Assembly (NCBI RefSeq): GCF_900289175.1
Contig: NZ_LT985747.1
Span: 4,645,033-4,709,032, forward strand
DNA: 64,000 nt
Source: Paenibacillus faecalis
GTDB lineage: Bacteria > Bacillota > Bacilli > Paenibacillales > Paenibacillaceae
Reading direction: 5' to 3'
Shown in pieces: positions 23,364 to 33,130 of the stretch. Numbering within the stretch: the first letter of the stretch is position 1; the number at the start of each line of letters is the position of its first letter. The translations under genes and the position numbers were made by a program. The notes below the pieces were generated by a model. The model did no database searches, was not told the origin of the DNA, and saw nothing but the letters and a program-made list of their open reading frames with translations.

Positions 23364-24863
23364 ATGAGCGACAGACAAACCGAAACAGACGTTATCTTGA
23401 TTGGTGCCGGAATTATGAGTGCGACTTTGGGGACATTGCTGAAAGAATTAGTACCGGACTGGAAAATTACTGTGTTTGAAAAGCTGCCAAGTGCAGGAGA
23501 GGAAAGCTCTAACGAATGGAATAACGCAGGAACGGGGCATGCTGCACTGTGTGAGCTTAACTACACGGCCGAAAAGCCGGACGGGTCCATAGATATTAGC
23601 AAAGCGATAAAAGTAAATGAACAGTTTCAAGTTTCCATGCAGTTTTGGTCTTATCTTGTGAACCACAATCTGATTCGTAATCCGCAAGATTTTATAATGC
23701 CGTTGCCTCATATGAGTTTAGTGCAAGGGGAAGAAAATGTAGCGTATTTGAGAAAGCGCTTTGAAGCGATGTCAAACAATCCTCTGTTTCAAGGGATGGA
23801 GTTTTCCAATGACCCCAAGAAGCTGATGGAATGGATTCCGCTTATTATGAAAGATCGTATATCCAATGAGCCTATAGCAGCAACCAAAATTGACTCTGGT
23901 ACAGACGTCAACTTTGGCGCCTTAACGCGCATGTTGTTCGGTCATTTAAAGAATAAAGACGTTGATATCCATTACAACCATTCAGTCCATGATATTAAAC
24001 GTACTAGCGGCGGTTCGTGGGAATTAAAAGTGCGGAATGGTCGGGGTGAGGTAGAGCGCCATACGGCAAAATTTGTTTTTATCGGCGGTGGTGGAGGAAG
24101 TCTTCCTTTGCTTCAGAAATCCGGTATTCCGGAAGGCAGAAATATTGGAGGATTCCCGATAAGCGGCCTATTTATGGTGTGTAATAATCCGGAAGTTGTA
24201 GCGCAGCATCATGCCAAAGTATATGGAAAAGCCAAGGTCGGTGCACCTCCTATGTCTGTACCGCATCTTGACACAAGATTTATCGACAATAAGAAATCGC
24301 TACTCTTCGGACCGTTTGCCGGGTTCTCACCGAAGTTTTTGAAAACCGGTTCCATGTTTGATTTGTTAGGTTCTGTAAAACCGAATAATGTTTTAACGAT
24401 GCTGGCGGCAGGAGCCAAAAACCTTTCATTGACCAAATATTTAATCCAGCAAGTGATGCTGTCAAAGGAAAAGCGTATGGAAGAGCTGCGTGAATTTATT
24501 CCGAACGCTAAAAGCGAGGACTGGGATTTAATCGTTGCTGGTCAACGCGTACAAGTGATTAAAGATACGGTTGCCGGCGGCAAGGGAACGCTTCAATTCG
24601 GTACGGAAGTTGTTAGTGCGGCAGATGGATCGATCGCTGCCTTGCTCGGTGCTTCACCGGGTGCTTCCACCGCCGTTTCCGTCATGCTTGAGCTAATAGA
24701 ACAATGCTTCCCGCAACATATGAAAGCGTGGGAACCGAAAATAAAAGAAATGATTCCTTCGTATGGCGTGTCCTTGTTGAAAAATCCAGTGCTTATTCAC
24801 GAGATTCACACTTCAACATCACGCACGCTTGGGTTAAGCCATGAACTTCAATCTGTCATGTAG
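23364..24863 (+). CDS. mqo: Malate:quinone oxidoreductase
   Basis: A 499-residue FAD-dependent enzyme that oxidises malate to oxaloacetate and passes electrons to the quinone pool at the inner face of the membrane. Visible marks: the N-terminal dinucleotide loop VILIGAGIMSATLGTLL, the family-specific EESSNEWNNAGTGHAALCEL, SGTDVNFGALTRMLF, and the C-terminal FGTEVVSAADGSIAALLGASPGAS. Length is normal. GGACGGTAAAA precedes the ATG weakly. A hairpin lies in the leader and a terminator follows, so it is monocistronic. It is the first clear core-metabolism gene after the island. Confidence 0.96.
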   Translation: MSDRQTETDVILIGAGIMSATLGTLLKELVPDWKITVFEKLPSAGEESSNEWNNAGTGHAALCELNYTAEKPDGSIDISKAIKVNEQFQVSMQFWSYLVNHNLIRNPQDFIMPLPHMSLVQGEENVAYLRKRFEAMSNNPLFQGMEFSNDPKKLMEWIPLIMKDRISNEPIAATKIDSGTDVNFGALTRMLFGHLKNKDVDIHYNHSVHDIKRTSGGSWELKVRNGRGEVERHTAKFVFIGGGGGSLPLLQKSGIPEGRNIGGFPISGLFMVCNNPEVVAQHHAKVYGKAKVGAPPMSVPHLDTRFIDNKKSLLFGPFAGFSPKFLKTGSMFDLLGSVKPNNVLTMLAAGAKNLSLTKYLIQQVMLSKEKRMEELREFIPNAKSEDWDLIVAGQRVQVIKDTVAGGKGTLQFGTEVVSAADGSIAALLGASPGASTAVSVMLELIEQCFPQHMKAWEPKIKEMIPSYGVSLLKNPVLIHEIHTSTSRTLGLSHELQSVM

Positions 24864-24883
24864 ACAGTAACATAACATGTGTG

Positions 24884-24934
24884 AGACGGTTTTCGTCCTG
24901 AAATGATAAAGGATGATGACCGTCTAACTTTTTT
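24884..24934 (+). terminator. mqo terminator
   Basis: AGACGGT (24884) pairs with ACCGTCT (24919) with additional pairing in the loop, followed by a T-run. Confidence 0.75.
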
Positions 24935-24976
24935 ACGCAAGCTTTCTTAAGTGATTCAAAAACAGCAGGGGGTACA

Positions 24977-25678
24977 ATGATGACGGAAGACCTTACAATC
25001 AATGTTAAAATGGCTGAAGCTTACGAGAAAAACACGCGAATCTCGGTTCCCACCTATGATTCTTTATTTGTGATGGTGCAATCTTATTTTCGAATGCAAT
25101 TGGGCAGCAAATCAGCATCCTTGCTTGTGATCGGTGCGGGTGGAGGCAGTGAACTTGCCGCTTGGGGTCCGTCTAATCCAGGCTGGACATTTACAGGCGT
25201 TGATCCTTCGGAAGAGATGCTTAAGATCGCTAGGCATAAAAGCGCTATGCTCGGCTTGGAAGACCGTGTCAGCTTCGTTCAGGGAACGATTGATGACCTT
25301 CCCGAGTCAGATTCGAAGTTCGATGCGGCAAGCTGCATTTTGGTACTTCATTTTATTGATGATGTTCAAGAGAAGTTGAAACTGCTTCGATCTATAAAAG
25401 ATAAACTAAAATCGGGGGCTCCATTCGTTCTCGTAAGCGCATATGGGAATTTGGACGATTCCGAATTTCAAGCAAGATTAGATGTATGGAAAAGCTTCTG
25501 GATTGCTGGCGGCCGTGAACCTTCTGAAGTTGATGACATGATAAACAACAATTTCAAGAAGCTTTCATTACTTCCTGAGCAGGAAATTGAAGGGTTGTTG
25601 GCTGACTCCGGCTTTACGAGAATAACCCGATTTTATTCTACAGGAATAATGGCAGGATGGATTTGCCATGCAAAGTGA
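24977..25678 (+). CDS. Class I SAM-dependent methyltransferase
   Basis: A 233-residue Rossmann-fold methyltransferase. SAM motif I is LLVIGAGGGSELAAWG (about 44-59), followed by TGVDPSEEMLKIAR (acidic residue binding the ribose), FVQGTIDDLPES and the post-motif strand CILVLHFIDDV. It starts with two adjacent ATG codons behind CAGGGGGT. No fused substrate domain is present, so the acceptor, probably a small molecule, cannot be named. It follows mqo after a terminator and precedes the Mn riboswitch promoter. Confidence 0.88.
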   Translation: MMTEDLTINVKMAEAYEKNTRISVPTYDSLFVMVQSYFRMQLGSKSASLLVIGAGGGSELAAWGPSNPGWTFTGVDPSEEMLKIARHKSAMLGLEDRVSFVQGTIDDLPESDSKFDAASCILVLHFIDDVQEKLKLLRSIKDKLKSGAPFVLVSAYGNLDDSEFQARLDVWKSFWIAGGREPSEVDDMINNNFKKLSLLPEQEIEGLLADSGFTRITRFYSTGIMAGWICHAK

Positions 25679-25728
25679 CGGGTCTGAAGTATACTTAATT
25701 TGCTGAACAAGCAAAGACTAAAAAACTA

Positions 25729-25757
25729 TTGACATATAAATCAAACAAGAGTAGACT
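25729..25757 (+). promoter_or_regulatory. Promoter of the riboswitch-terC transcript
   Basis: TTGACA at 25729-25734 and TAGACT at 25752-25757 with a 17-base spacer, about 40 bases upstream of the riboswitch. Confidence 0.7.
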
Positions 25758-25794
25758 TTGAAAAGATCGATTGGTTCAATAAATTATATATATT

Positions 25795-25923
25795 GCTCCA
25801 AAGGGGAGTAGCTATTTCAAATAAAGTCGTCATTACGAGAATTTATTCTCCGGCTATATTGCAATGTTACATTGTTAGCGAGACCTTTGCCTATGAAAGT
25901 AGGTGAGGTCTCTTTATTTTTGT
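25795..25923 (+). promoter_or_regulatory. yybP-ykoY manganese riboswitch
   Basis: All conserved blocks are present in order: AAAGGGGAGTAGCT (25799-25812), GTCGTCATTACGAG (25826-25839), CTCCGGCTATATTGCAA (25848-25864), GCGAGACCTTTGCC (25878-25891) and GGTGAGGTCTCT (25902-25913) followed by T-rich bases that form a terminator with GAGACC. The class senses Mn2+ and turns on Mn export or related genes. It precedes the TerC-family gene, a usual partner. Confidence 0.93.
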
Positions 25924-25962
25924 AAAATTGTTAAAAATAAACATAAATATGGAGGGGTTTCA

Positions 25963-26754
25963 ATGGATTTGGGATTGTTAATGGAATATGGGGGCGTGTT
26001 TGTTGTACTCGTCCTTCTGGAAGGATTGCTTGCCGCAGATAATGCACTAGTACTTGCTATTATGGTTAAGCATTTGCCCGAGGAAACTCGAAAACGTGCC
26101 CTGTTTTATGGTTTAGCTGGTGCTTTTGTATTCAGGCTGGGCTCGTTGTTTATCATTTCGTATTTGGTAGATATTTGGCAGGTTCAAGCGATTGGCGCTC
26201 TCTACCTCTTGTTTATTGCAATCAATCACATTGTTAGAAAAGTGTTTGTCAAGAAGAGCGAAGAGCACGCTGGCGTAGTCAAAGAGAAGAAAGGCTCCGG
26301 CTTCTGGATGACTGTCTTGAAGGTCGAGGTGGCCGATATCGCTTTTGCGATTGATTCGATTCTGGCTGCAGTTGCCTTGGCGGTATCGTTGCCGCATACA
26401 GGTCTTGGTACGATAGGTAGCATGGATGCTGGTCAATTTATCGTCATCTTCCTTGGTGGATTTGTAGGATTGATCATTATGAGATTCGCTGCATCGGCTT
26501 TTGTCAAACTGCTTGAAAAGAGACCAAGCCTCGAAATCGCAGCCTTTGTCATTGTTGGTTGGGTAGGTGTTAAGCTAGCGGTACATACGCTTGCTCACCC
26601 GGCTCTCGGCATCTTGCCTGAATCATTTGCTGAATCCACTGCCTGGAAGGTTACCTTCTATGTGGGGCTGCTGCTCATTGCAGCGATCGGATGGTTTGCA
26701 TCAGGTGAAAAGAAGGATGCGAACAAAGAATCGAAAGAACAGATTGCCTCTTAA
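25963..26754 (+). CDS. TerC-family integral membrane protein (Mn2+-linked)
   Basis: A 263-residue polytopic protein from the ATG at 25963 (ATGGAGGGG upstream). TerC marks: LEGLLAADNALVLAIMVKHLP near the start, and the second conserved acidic segment VEVADIAFAIDSILAAVALA, both within membrane helices, giving about seven helices in total. The family includes Alx and YkoY/MeeF-type proteins that export manganese or metallate secreted enzymes. The yybP-ykoY riboswitch directly upstream supports a manganese role. The C-terminal tail is Lys-rich. A terminator follows. Confidence 0.92.
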   Translation: MDLGLLMEYGGVFVVLVLLEGLLAADNALVLAIMVKHLPEETRKRALFYGLAGAFVFRLGSLFIISYLVDIWQVQAIGALYLLFIAINHIVRKVFVKKSEEHAGVVKEKKGSGFWMTVLKVEVADIAFAIDSILAAVALAVSLPHTGLGTIGSMDAGQFIVIFLGGFVGLIIMRFAASAFVKLLEKRPSLEIAAFVIVGWVGVKLAVHTLAHPALGILPESFAESTAWKVTFYVGLLLIAAIGWFASGEKKDANKESKEQIAS

Positions 26755-26782
26755 GTAACGAGGACATCTCAAAAAAGGAAAC

Positions 26783-26829
26783 AAAAAGGACCTCAAATCC
26801 CACTGTAGTGGGAGCGGGGTCCTTTTTTT
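26783..26829. terminator. Terminator between terC and glpT
   Basis: AAAAAGGACC pairs with GGTCCTTTTT and has an inner CCCACT/AGTGGG hairpin, with A-run before and T-run after, so it can serve both convergent genes. Confidence 0.9.
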
Positions 26830-26870
26830 AACGGTCAAATTTAACTCTAGGTGAGGTTTAATTAGATATG

Positions 26871-28229
26871 TTATTTCACAACCTCTTGACCACGCACATT
26901 CCAGGTGGTAGCAAAGACGAGAGCTGCGATTACACAAGAAGCGGTTAACAAAGTAAACCCTGCGTTCCAGCCAGCCTTATCTACAATGACTCCCATTAAA
27001 GCATTGGCTGTTACCGTACCGCCGAGGTAGCCAAACAAGCCAGTGAGTCCAGCTGCTGTACCCGCAGCCTTTTTAGGAACAAAATCCAGAGCTTGCAGAC
27101 CAATTAACATGACAGGCCCGTAAATCAAGAAACCGATCGCGATCAGGCAGAGCATATCGATGGTTGGGTTTCCAGCTGGGTTGAACCAGTACACAAGCAC
27201 GGCGACCATGACTCCTAACATAAATACAAAGCCAGCTGGTCCACGGCGTCCCTTGAACAGTTTGTCAGAGATCCAGCCGCATAAGAGCGTTCCAGGGATA
27301 CCAGCCCATTCATATAGAAAATAGGCAAAACTGGATTTGTTCATATCGAATCCTTTTTCTTCACTTAAATAGGTTGGGGCCCAGTCCAATACACCGTAAC
27401 GGACGAAATAAACGAAGATGTTTGCAAAAGCGATCGCCCATACCCATTTATTATTTAAGACATATTTAAAAAGAATCTCTTTCGTGGATAACTCGGTTTC
27501 AAACGTTTTCTTCTCTTTACTTGGATAATCATTTCGATATTCTTCAATCGGCGGCAAGCCCACAGATTGAGGGGTATCTCGTATTAAGAAGTAAGCGATA
27601 ATGGCAACTACAATCGCAATGAGAGCAGGCAAAATAAACACGCCTTCATAGCCAGAAGAGGTGCTTCCGGCAATACCTGCGAACATGGCAGCACCAATAA
27701 CAGCTAGTGGCGCCATTAAGCCTCCACCAACGTTATGGGCGACGTTCCATATGGCGGTTTTATTTCCTCTTTCATTAACACTGTACCAGTGTACGAGGAC
27801 ACGACCGGATGGAGGCCATCCCATGCCTTGGAACCAGCCATTCAAGAAAAGCATAATAAACATAATGGCAACGGATGAGGTGAAGAAAGGAACAAATCCC
27901 ATTAATAAACTAATGATTGCAGATAAAATTAAGCCAGCGGGCAAGAACATCCTCGGATTGCTTCGGTCTGACACTGTTGCCATGACAAACTTACTAATCC
28001 CATAGGAGATGGAGATCGCTGACAACGCAAAACCAAGTTCGGTTTTGGAAAAGCCTTCTTCGATTAAGTACGGCATCGCAATCGAGAAGTTTTTCCGAAT
28101 TAAGTAGTACGCTGCATACCCAATGAAAATTCCCAGAAAAACTTGCAGTCTAAACTTTTTGTACTCAGCATCGATTTTTTCGTCAGGCAATCTCTCGATA
28201 GGCTGAGCAGGTTTAAACAGTTTAAACAT
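26871..28229 (-). CDS. glpT: GlpT, glycerol-3-phosphate transporter
   Basis: A 452-residue major-facilitator membrane protein with 12 predicted helices, exchanging glycerol-3-phosphate for phosphate. Family marks: AAYYLIRKNFSIAMPYLIEEGFSKTELG near the start (with the substrate-binding Arg in IRKNF), the SDRSNPRMFLPAGL loop between helices 2 and 3, and FQGMGWPPSGRVLVHWYS. TAAGGAGGT precedes the ATG. A cre-like site lies about 160 bases upstream, so CcpA catabolite repression is likely. Confidence 0.95.
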   Translation of the reverse strand: MFKLFKPAQPIERLPDEKIDAEYKKFRLQVFLGIFIGYAAYYLIRKNFSIAMPYLIEEGFSKTELGFALSAISISYGISKFVMATVSDRSNPRMFLPAGLILSAIISLLMGFVPFFTSSVAIMFIMLFLNGWFQGMGWPPSGRVLVHWYSVNERGNKTAIWNVAHNVGGGLMAPLAVIGAAMFAGIAGSTSSGYEGVFILPALIAIVVAIIAYFLIRDTPQSVGLPPIEEYRNDYPSKEKKTFETELSTKEILFKYVLNNKWVWAIAFANIFVYFVRYGVLDWAPTYLSEEKGFDMNKSSFAYFLYEWAGIPGTLLCGWISDKLFKGRRGPAGFVFMLGVMVAVLVYWFNPAGNPTIDMLCLIAIGFLIYGPVMLIGLQALDFVPKKAAGTAAGLTGLFGYLGGTVTANALMGVIVDKAGWNAGFTLLTASCVIAALVFATTWNVRGQEVVK

Positions 28230-28387
28230 CTATTTACCTCCTTAATCATAATGAGCAACAAAAACAACTACGAAAAAACCCATACTTTAAGAACACTTTC
28301 CGTATTGAAAGCGCCAAAAGGTATGAGTCTCCAAAATCTCCATCATCATTCAAATTTTAAGTTGTTTTATGATATCTTACAATTAAG

Positions 28388-28401
28388 TGAAAGCGTTGTC
28401 A
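28388..28401. promoter_or_regulatory. cre site (CcpA operator) between glpT and the flavoprotein gene
   Basis: TGAAAGCGTTGTCA matches the Bacillus cre consensus TGWAANCGNTNWCA at every position. It sits in the 331-base divergent gap, 159 bases from the glpT start and 160 from the flavoprotein start, so either or both genes may be controlled. A TATAAT at 28510-28515 is the likely -10 of the plus-strand gene. Confidence 0.65.
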
Positions 28402-28560
28402 AATGATCTCGCTAATAATTCACGCTAAAATCATCTTACTGCCATCAAACATGCGGGATTAAGACAAAAAATATAGCGTTCGTGCAAATACAATAGGCAT
28501 GGCTTCCTCTATAATGAGTTTGTGCAAAAATTCACAAAGATGAAGGGGACGAAACACATA

Positions 28561-30386
28561 TGCGTAAACCATTGAAGGAAGCTCTCCTAAGCATGCTTGC
28601 ACTTATGATGAGCTTTACGTTTATGACAGCCTGTTCTCCATCCGATGAAAGCTTGACGAAGGAACAGACAGGCACGAAAGCCGCAGCAGGGAAATATAAA
28701 GATGGTGTATATGAGGGAAAAGCGGCTGGTAAGGGGGGAGATATCGTCGTCAAAGTTACTGTATCTGGCGGAGATATTTCCAAAGTTGAAGTTGTTGAAC
28801 ATCAAGAGTCCGACATGATCAGTGATGAAGCGATCAATCGTATTGTCAGCTTAGTGGAGTCCGAAAAAAGCACTAACGTCGATGTGGTTAGCGGCGCCAC
28901 AATGACGAGTGAAGCCGTTATTGAAGCGATCAAGTCGGCTTTGGTGCAAGCTGGAGGTTCGGAAGCGACATTTGCAGCCGATCCTAAAGTGAAGAGTGTA
29001 AACAAAGAAGCTGAAACCGAGCAAACCTATGAGGTTGTAGTTATCGGTGGAGGCGGTGCCGGATTGAGCGCTGCTGTAGAAGCAAGCCAAGCTGGTGCTA
29101 AAGTTGTTGTGCTTGAAAAGATGTCTAGTGTCGGCGGAAATACGTTAGTTTCAGGCGGGGGCTTGAACGTTCCAGGCAGTGATCAGCAGAAAAAATTTGA
29201 GGTATCGGACAGCGTAGATCAATTTGTAGAAGATACGATGAACGGCGGGGATAACATCAACGACAAGGAACTTGTTCAGGTGTTGGCAGAGAATGCTCTC
29301 CCAACGGCTAAATGGCTAATCAATGAGATTAATGTTGAGTTTATGCCAGATCGTCTGCAACAATTCGGTGGTCACTCCGTTCCACGCGCTTTGATTGCGA
29401 AAGACAACCAGGGTACCGATTTAATTGAGAAATTGAAGGCGAAAGCGGATGAACTGGGCGTTGTGTTCAAGATGGAAACGAAAGCTGAAGAGCTAATAGT
29501 GGACGACAACGGCAGAGTGACTGGTGTGAAAGCAAGTAATGCCGCTGAGCAGGAGCTCACATTCCATGCGACCAAAGGTGTAATTATTGCTTCCGGAGGC
29601 TTCGGATCGAATGTTGAGATGCGCAAAAAGTATAACCCGGAATTTGATGAAAAATATATGACAACGGATGTCCCTGGAACAACAGGCGATGGTATCGTAA
29701 TGGCTGAAAAAATAGGTGCAGATCTCGTGCATATGGAACATATTCAGACGTACCCAACTTGTAATCCAATGACGGGAATTATATCTTATGTAGCCAACTC
29801 CCGTTTTGACGGAGCCGTACTATTGAATCAGGAAGGTAAACGTTTTGTTGAGGAAATGGAGCGGCGCGATGTGATTTCCCGCGCGATTCTTGATCAAACA
29901 GGTTCATATGCATATCTCGTTTGGGGCCAGGAAGTTGAAGAAGTAGGTCATATGACAGATGTGCATCAGCAAGAATATGAAAGCTTCGTAAATGACAAGC
30001 TGCTGCATAAAGCAGATAGCATTGAGGAACTGGCTGATTTTTTCGAAATTGATGTGCAAACGATGAAAAAATCGATCGATACGTATAACAAGCAAGTTGA
30101 AAAGGGCAAGGACACAGATTTCAACCGCAGAGGAACACTTCGTCCGATTGCTAAAGCACCATTCTATATCCAGAAGGTGGTTCCATCCATTCACCATACG
30201 ATGGGCGGCTTGAAGATCAATCCTCAATCGCAGGTGCTAACCGGAGATGGGGAAGTTATTCCAGGGCTGTTTGCAGCTGGAGAAGTTACAGGCGGTATTC
30301 ATGGCACAAACCGACTTGGCGGTAATGCGGTGACCGATGTAACTGTGTTTGGCCGAATTGCAGGTCAAAATGTAGTTAAAGAATAG
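28561..30386 (+). CDS. Secreted FMN/FAD fumarate-reductase-like lipoprotein (flavocytochrome c family)
   Basis: A 608-residue lipoprotein: signal MRKPLKEALLSMLALMMSFT with lipobox FMTAC (Cys about 25), a Thr/Ala linker, an FMN-binding domain (about 45-120) with SGATMTSEAV, where the Thr normally carries covalent FMN, then an FAD-binding domain starting VVVIGGGGAGLSAAVEAS and ending GGIHGTNRLGGNAVTDVTVFGRIAG. This layout matches urocanate or fumarate reductases that use extracellular electron flow. No haem-binding CxxCH is present, so electrons must come through the FMN domain. Acceptor unknown; fumarate, urocanate or a related enoate is likely. Confidence 0.88.
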
Positions 30387-30391
30387 CTCAT

Positions 30392-30441
30392 ACGCAAGAA
30401 CTGTATGTCTGTATTTTCAGATGTACAGTTCTTTCGTGCGT
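30392..30441 (+). terminator. Hairpin after the flavoprotein gene
   Basis: ACGCAAGAACTGTA pairs with TACAGTTCTTTCGTGCGT with one small bulge. It lacks a clear T-run, so termination efficiency is uncertain. Confidence 0.55.
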
Positions 30442-30554
30442 GATCAAGAATTTAACCCATCGCACTCGAAAATCACCTTTAGAAAGCAGTCGTCCTGTAA
30501 GAGTGGGAGAAACCCTTTCTTCTCGTTAAACTGCAAGCCCCCCGGGAGGTCCAT

Positions 30555-32201
30555 ATGAGTAAGTGGCTTAACACGATTCAGAAGCGATTAACCATCACGA
30601 TCGGTACCTGTTTTATCACGCTGATTATGTCTATCGCAGCCTATTTGATGTATGAGAATATTTCCAAGACCATCCCGTTTCAAGAGAACTTGACCAGACA
30701 GCTTGTACAATCGCAGGCAGATCAGATCACATCATGGGTGCAGCAGCGATTCGGTGAGATGGATGCTCTTGCACATCAAATTTACTATGAAAAGATGTCG
30801 GAACAGCAGTCGCTTGACATGCTCTCCAACTATTTAAAACATAAAGAGGGCATATATGAATCGTTTGGCATCGTCGATGTGGAAGGTCAGGTAACATTAA
30901 CATCAGGTCACAACTTTTCGATTACACATCGTCCTTATTACAATAAGATCGAAGAAACCGGGGGAACGGTTCTGATGAGCCAGTTCCTGCATTCAAACTC
31001 GAATCAGGAGCATATTGTGACGATATTGTACCGACTGCCAGCCTCCATTCAAACCGATGGAAAACAGCTAGAGTATTTGTCTGCAGCAGTTTCAATCTCA
31101 AAATTGCGGGAGCTGGCTAACGAGCTGCGTGTATATGGAGAAACGGGTCAGCTTTTGGACAAAAACGGGGTTAACGAAGTTGAAGAGGAAGTCTTAAAGA
31201 AGGAATGGAAAGGATCTTCGCAAGAGGTTGTGTTCACTGTCCCGATTCAGGAGACTCCGGGGTGGAAGCTTCATTTTACAGTCGAGAAACAGAGATTGTA
31301 CGGCGGCATGTACAAAATGCTTCAGGGCATCATATGGATCGGTATCGTAATTGGCATCATTCTTGTTCTATTACTGATAAGTTTGTCCACTTCTATTGTC
31401 AAACCGCTTAGAATATTGAAGTCGGATATGAAGCGCACAGGTGAAGGAGAGAGGAACGTCCAGTCTACAGTGGTGATGCGTGAAGATGAGATCGGTCAGT
31501 TGGGGCGTGGCTTTCAAGATATGCTCACAAAGCTCTATCATATGGAACATGAGAAGCGCAAGCTGGAGCTGCAGATGCTGCAGGAACAGATCAAACCGCA
31601 TTTTGTATATAACACGCTCGACACGATTCAGTGGACGGCGGCCGAATATGGGGCTGATGAAGTTGTTGACCTGGTGCAAGCGCTGGCTACTTATTTTCGT
31701 ATAGGCCTGGGAAAAGGAGATGAATTCGTCTCTTTGCAGCATGAGCTGGAACATGTTGAAAGTTACTTGCTCATTCAGCGAGTTCGTTATAAACGTATAG
31801 CGGCTGTAACGGTTGAGTATGATGAGCAGCTGCTTGATCTTATGCTGCCAAGGTTTACACTCCAACCTTTGGTGGAAAATTCGATTTACCATGGAATCAA
31901 ACCGACGAAGCAAACAGCTGATATCCGTATATCCGCATATTACAAAGACGGGATCGCAGTGATTGAAGTGGCTAATAATGGAGTGCTGCTGAAGCAAGAT
32001 CGTATGAATAGCATAAACCATGCTTTAGCAAGTGCGTCTGGACGAACGAATGAAACGGGCTTTGGCTTGTATAGTGTGAATCGCCGGATTGAAGTCGCTT
32101 TTGGATCGGAATATGGTCTGCGTGTAGAAGAACGGGACGGATGGTTTTGCAATCAGGTTACTATTCCGCTTAAGAAGGGAGAGGCAGAAGATGCAAAATG
32201 A
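30555..32201 (+). CDS. YesM-family sensor histidine kinase
   Basis: A 548-residue kinase: first membrane helix about 14-31, extracellular sensor (about 32-255), second helix (GIIWIGIVIGIILVLLLISL), HAMP (about 280-335), then the His-kinase domain with the phospho-acceptor in EQIKPHFVYNTLDTIQW and an ATPase domain with LQPLVENSIYHGI (N box) and GFGLYSVNRRIEVAFG (G box). GGGAGGTCC precedes the ATG. Its stop overlaps the response-regulator gene by 11 bases, so they are translated together. YesM-type kinases often sense sugars; here the upstream neighbour is a secreted reductase. Confidence 0.93.
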   Translation: MSKWLNTIQKRLTITIGTCFITLIMSIAAYLMYENISKTIPFQENLTRQLVQSQADQITSWVQQRFGEMDALAHQIYYEKMSEQQSLDMLSNYLKHKEGIYESFGIVDVEGQVTLTSGHNFSITHRPYYNKIEETGGTVLMSQFLHSNSNQEHIVTILYRLPASIQTDGKQLEYLSAAVSISKLRELANELRVYGETGQLLDKNGVNEVEEEVLKKEWKGSSQEVVFTVPIQETPGWKLHFTVEKQRLYGGMYKMLQGIIWIGIVIGIILVLLLISLSTSIVKPLRILKSDMKRTGEGERNVQSTVVMREDEIGQLGRGFQDMLTKLYHMEHEKRKLELQMLQEQIKPHFVYNTLDTIQWTAAEYGADEVVDLVQALATYFRIGLGKGDEFVSLQHELEHVESYLLIQRVRYKRIAAVTVEYDEQLLDLMLPRFTLQPLVENSIYHGIKPTKQTADIRISAYYKDGIAVIEVANNGVLLKQDRMNSINHALASASGRTNETGFGLYSVNRRIEVAFGSEYGLRVEERDGWFCNQVTIPLKKGEAEDAK

Positions 32202-32994
32202 ACGGAAGTGGCGTGTTTTGCTAGTGGATGATGAGGATATCATACGCCGGGGCCTTCGCGGCTTTATAGAGTCCTCTCACCTTCCTTTTACGGTGGTTGC
32301 GGAGGCGGAGACAGCGGAAGAAGCCATTCGATTGAATGGTTCGGCAGAGCCTGATGTGATTATCATTGATATTAATATGCCAGGAATGAACGGTTTGGAC
32401 TTGATTCGTATACTGCGCGCATCGAAGACGGAGGCGCTACTCGTCATCGTGAGTGGATATGATCGATTTGAATATGTCAGACAGGCGTTGCAACTGCACG
32501 TCGTCGATTACTTGCTGAAGCCAGTGCCGAAAAGCGATCTGGTGCGTGTACTTCGTCAGTTAAACGAAGAGCTGATTACAAGCGGACGGGCCGAACGTAA
32601 ACCAGTTTCCATAAACAATGAGGAAAAAAGAGCACAGTCTCAACAAGAGGACGATATATCACTATTTATCGGGCAGGTGAAGGCGTATGTGGAGTCCTAT
32701 TATTCCGATACGGAACTGAATTTGTCCAAGGTGGCACAGTTGTTTCACCTCAACAAGACGTATCTATCCACAAGAATGAAGCAGGAGCTTGGGTTGTCAT
32801 TTAATGAATACTTGACGGTTATTCGTGTGGAGAAGGCCAAGGAATTGCTGCGAAGCCCTTATAGTCAAAGCAAGATCGCGGATATAGCCAACAAGGTCGG
32901 CTATGGAAGTCAGTATTACTTTAGCCGCGTATTCAAACAGCATACAGGTTTCTCGCCGCTTGAATATCGACAGCAGCTTGTAAACGGACCATAA
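32191..32994 (+). CDS. YesN-family response regulator with AraC-type output
   Basis: A 267-residue regulator. Receiver: acidic pair in LLVDDEDIIRRGL, phospho-Asp in VIIIDINMPGMNGL, Lys in VVDYLLKPVPKSD. C-terminal AraC double helix-turn-helix: LNLSKVAQLFHLNKTYLSTRMKQE and IADIANKVGYGSQYYFSRVFK followed by GFSPLEYR. It is shorter than most YesN proteins (often 350-500) because the linker is brief. It is coupled to the kinase gene; target genes are not evident, though the flavoprotein gene upstream is the nearest candidate. Confidence 0.93.
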   Translation: MQNERKWRVLLVDDEDIIRRGLRGFIESSHLPFTVVAEAETAEEAIRLNGSAEPDVIIIDINMPGMNGLDLIRILRASKTEALLVIVSGYDRFEYVRQALQLHVVDYLLKPVPKSDLVRVLRQLNEELITSGRAERKPVSINNEEKRAQSQQEDDISLFIGQVKAYVESYYSDTELNLSKVAQLFHLNKTYLSTRMKQELGLSFNEYLTVIRVEKAKELLRSPYSQSKIADIANKVGYGSQYYFSRVFKQHTGFSPLEYRQQLVNGP

Positions 32995-33068
32995 ACGGAT
33001 CATAAGCGGATCAATAGCCATTTACGTTTGCAAAATGATTGACAGCAGCAGAATAGAACAATAATATA

Positions 33069-33087
33069 GTTTACGTAAACGTTTAAC
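33069..33087. promoter_or_regulatory. LacI-type operator 1 upstream of the lacI-family gene
   Basis: Two overlapping palindromes: GTTTACGTAAAC (33069-33080) and TAAACGTTTA (33076-33085). The TAAACGTTTA core is shared with the operators at 33131 and 34222. Confidence 0.6.
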
Positions 33088-33130
33088 TCCTATGAATCAT
33101 AGTTTTACAATGTTAGCTTTTTGGCCTCTA

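Noticed and set aside
31371..32021. 216-residue minus-strand frame inside the sensor kinase gene
   Set aside because: Antisense shadow of the conserved kinase domain; no ribosome site or recognisable fold.
32980..33020. Further attachment core near CATAAACGGATCATAAGCGG
   Set aside because: It lacks the TAT-CAT-AA core and the encoded E-P-Y-H-K pattern; it is just the end of the response regulator gene.
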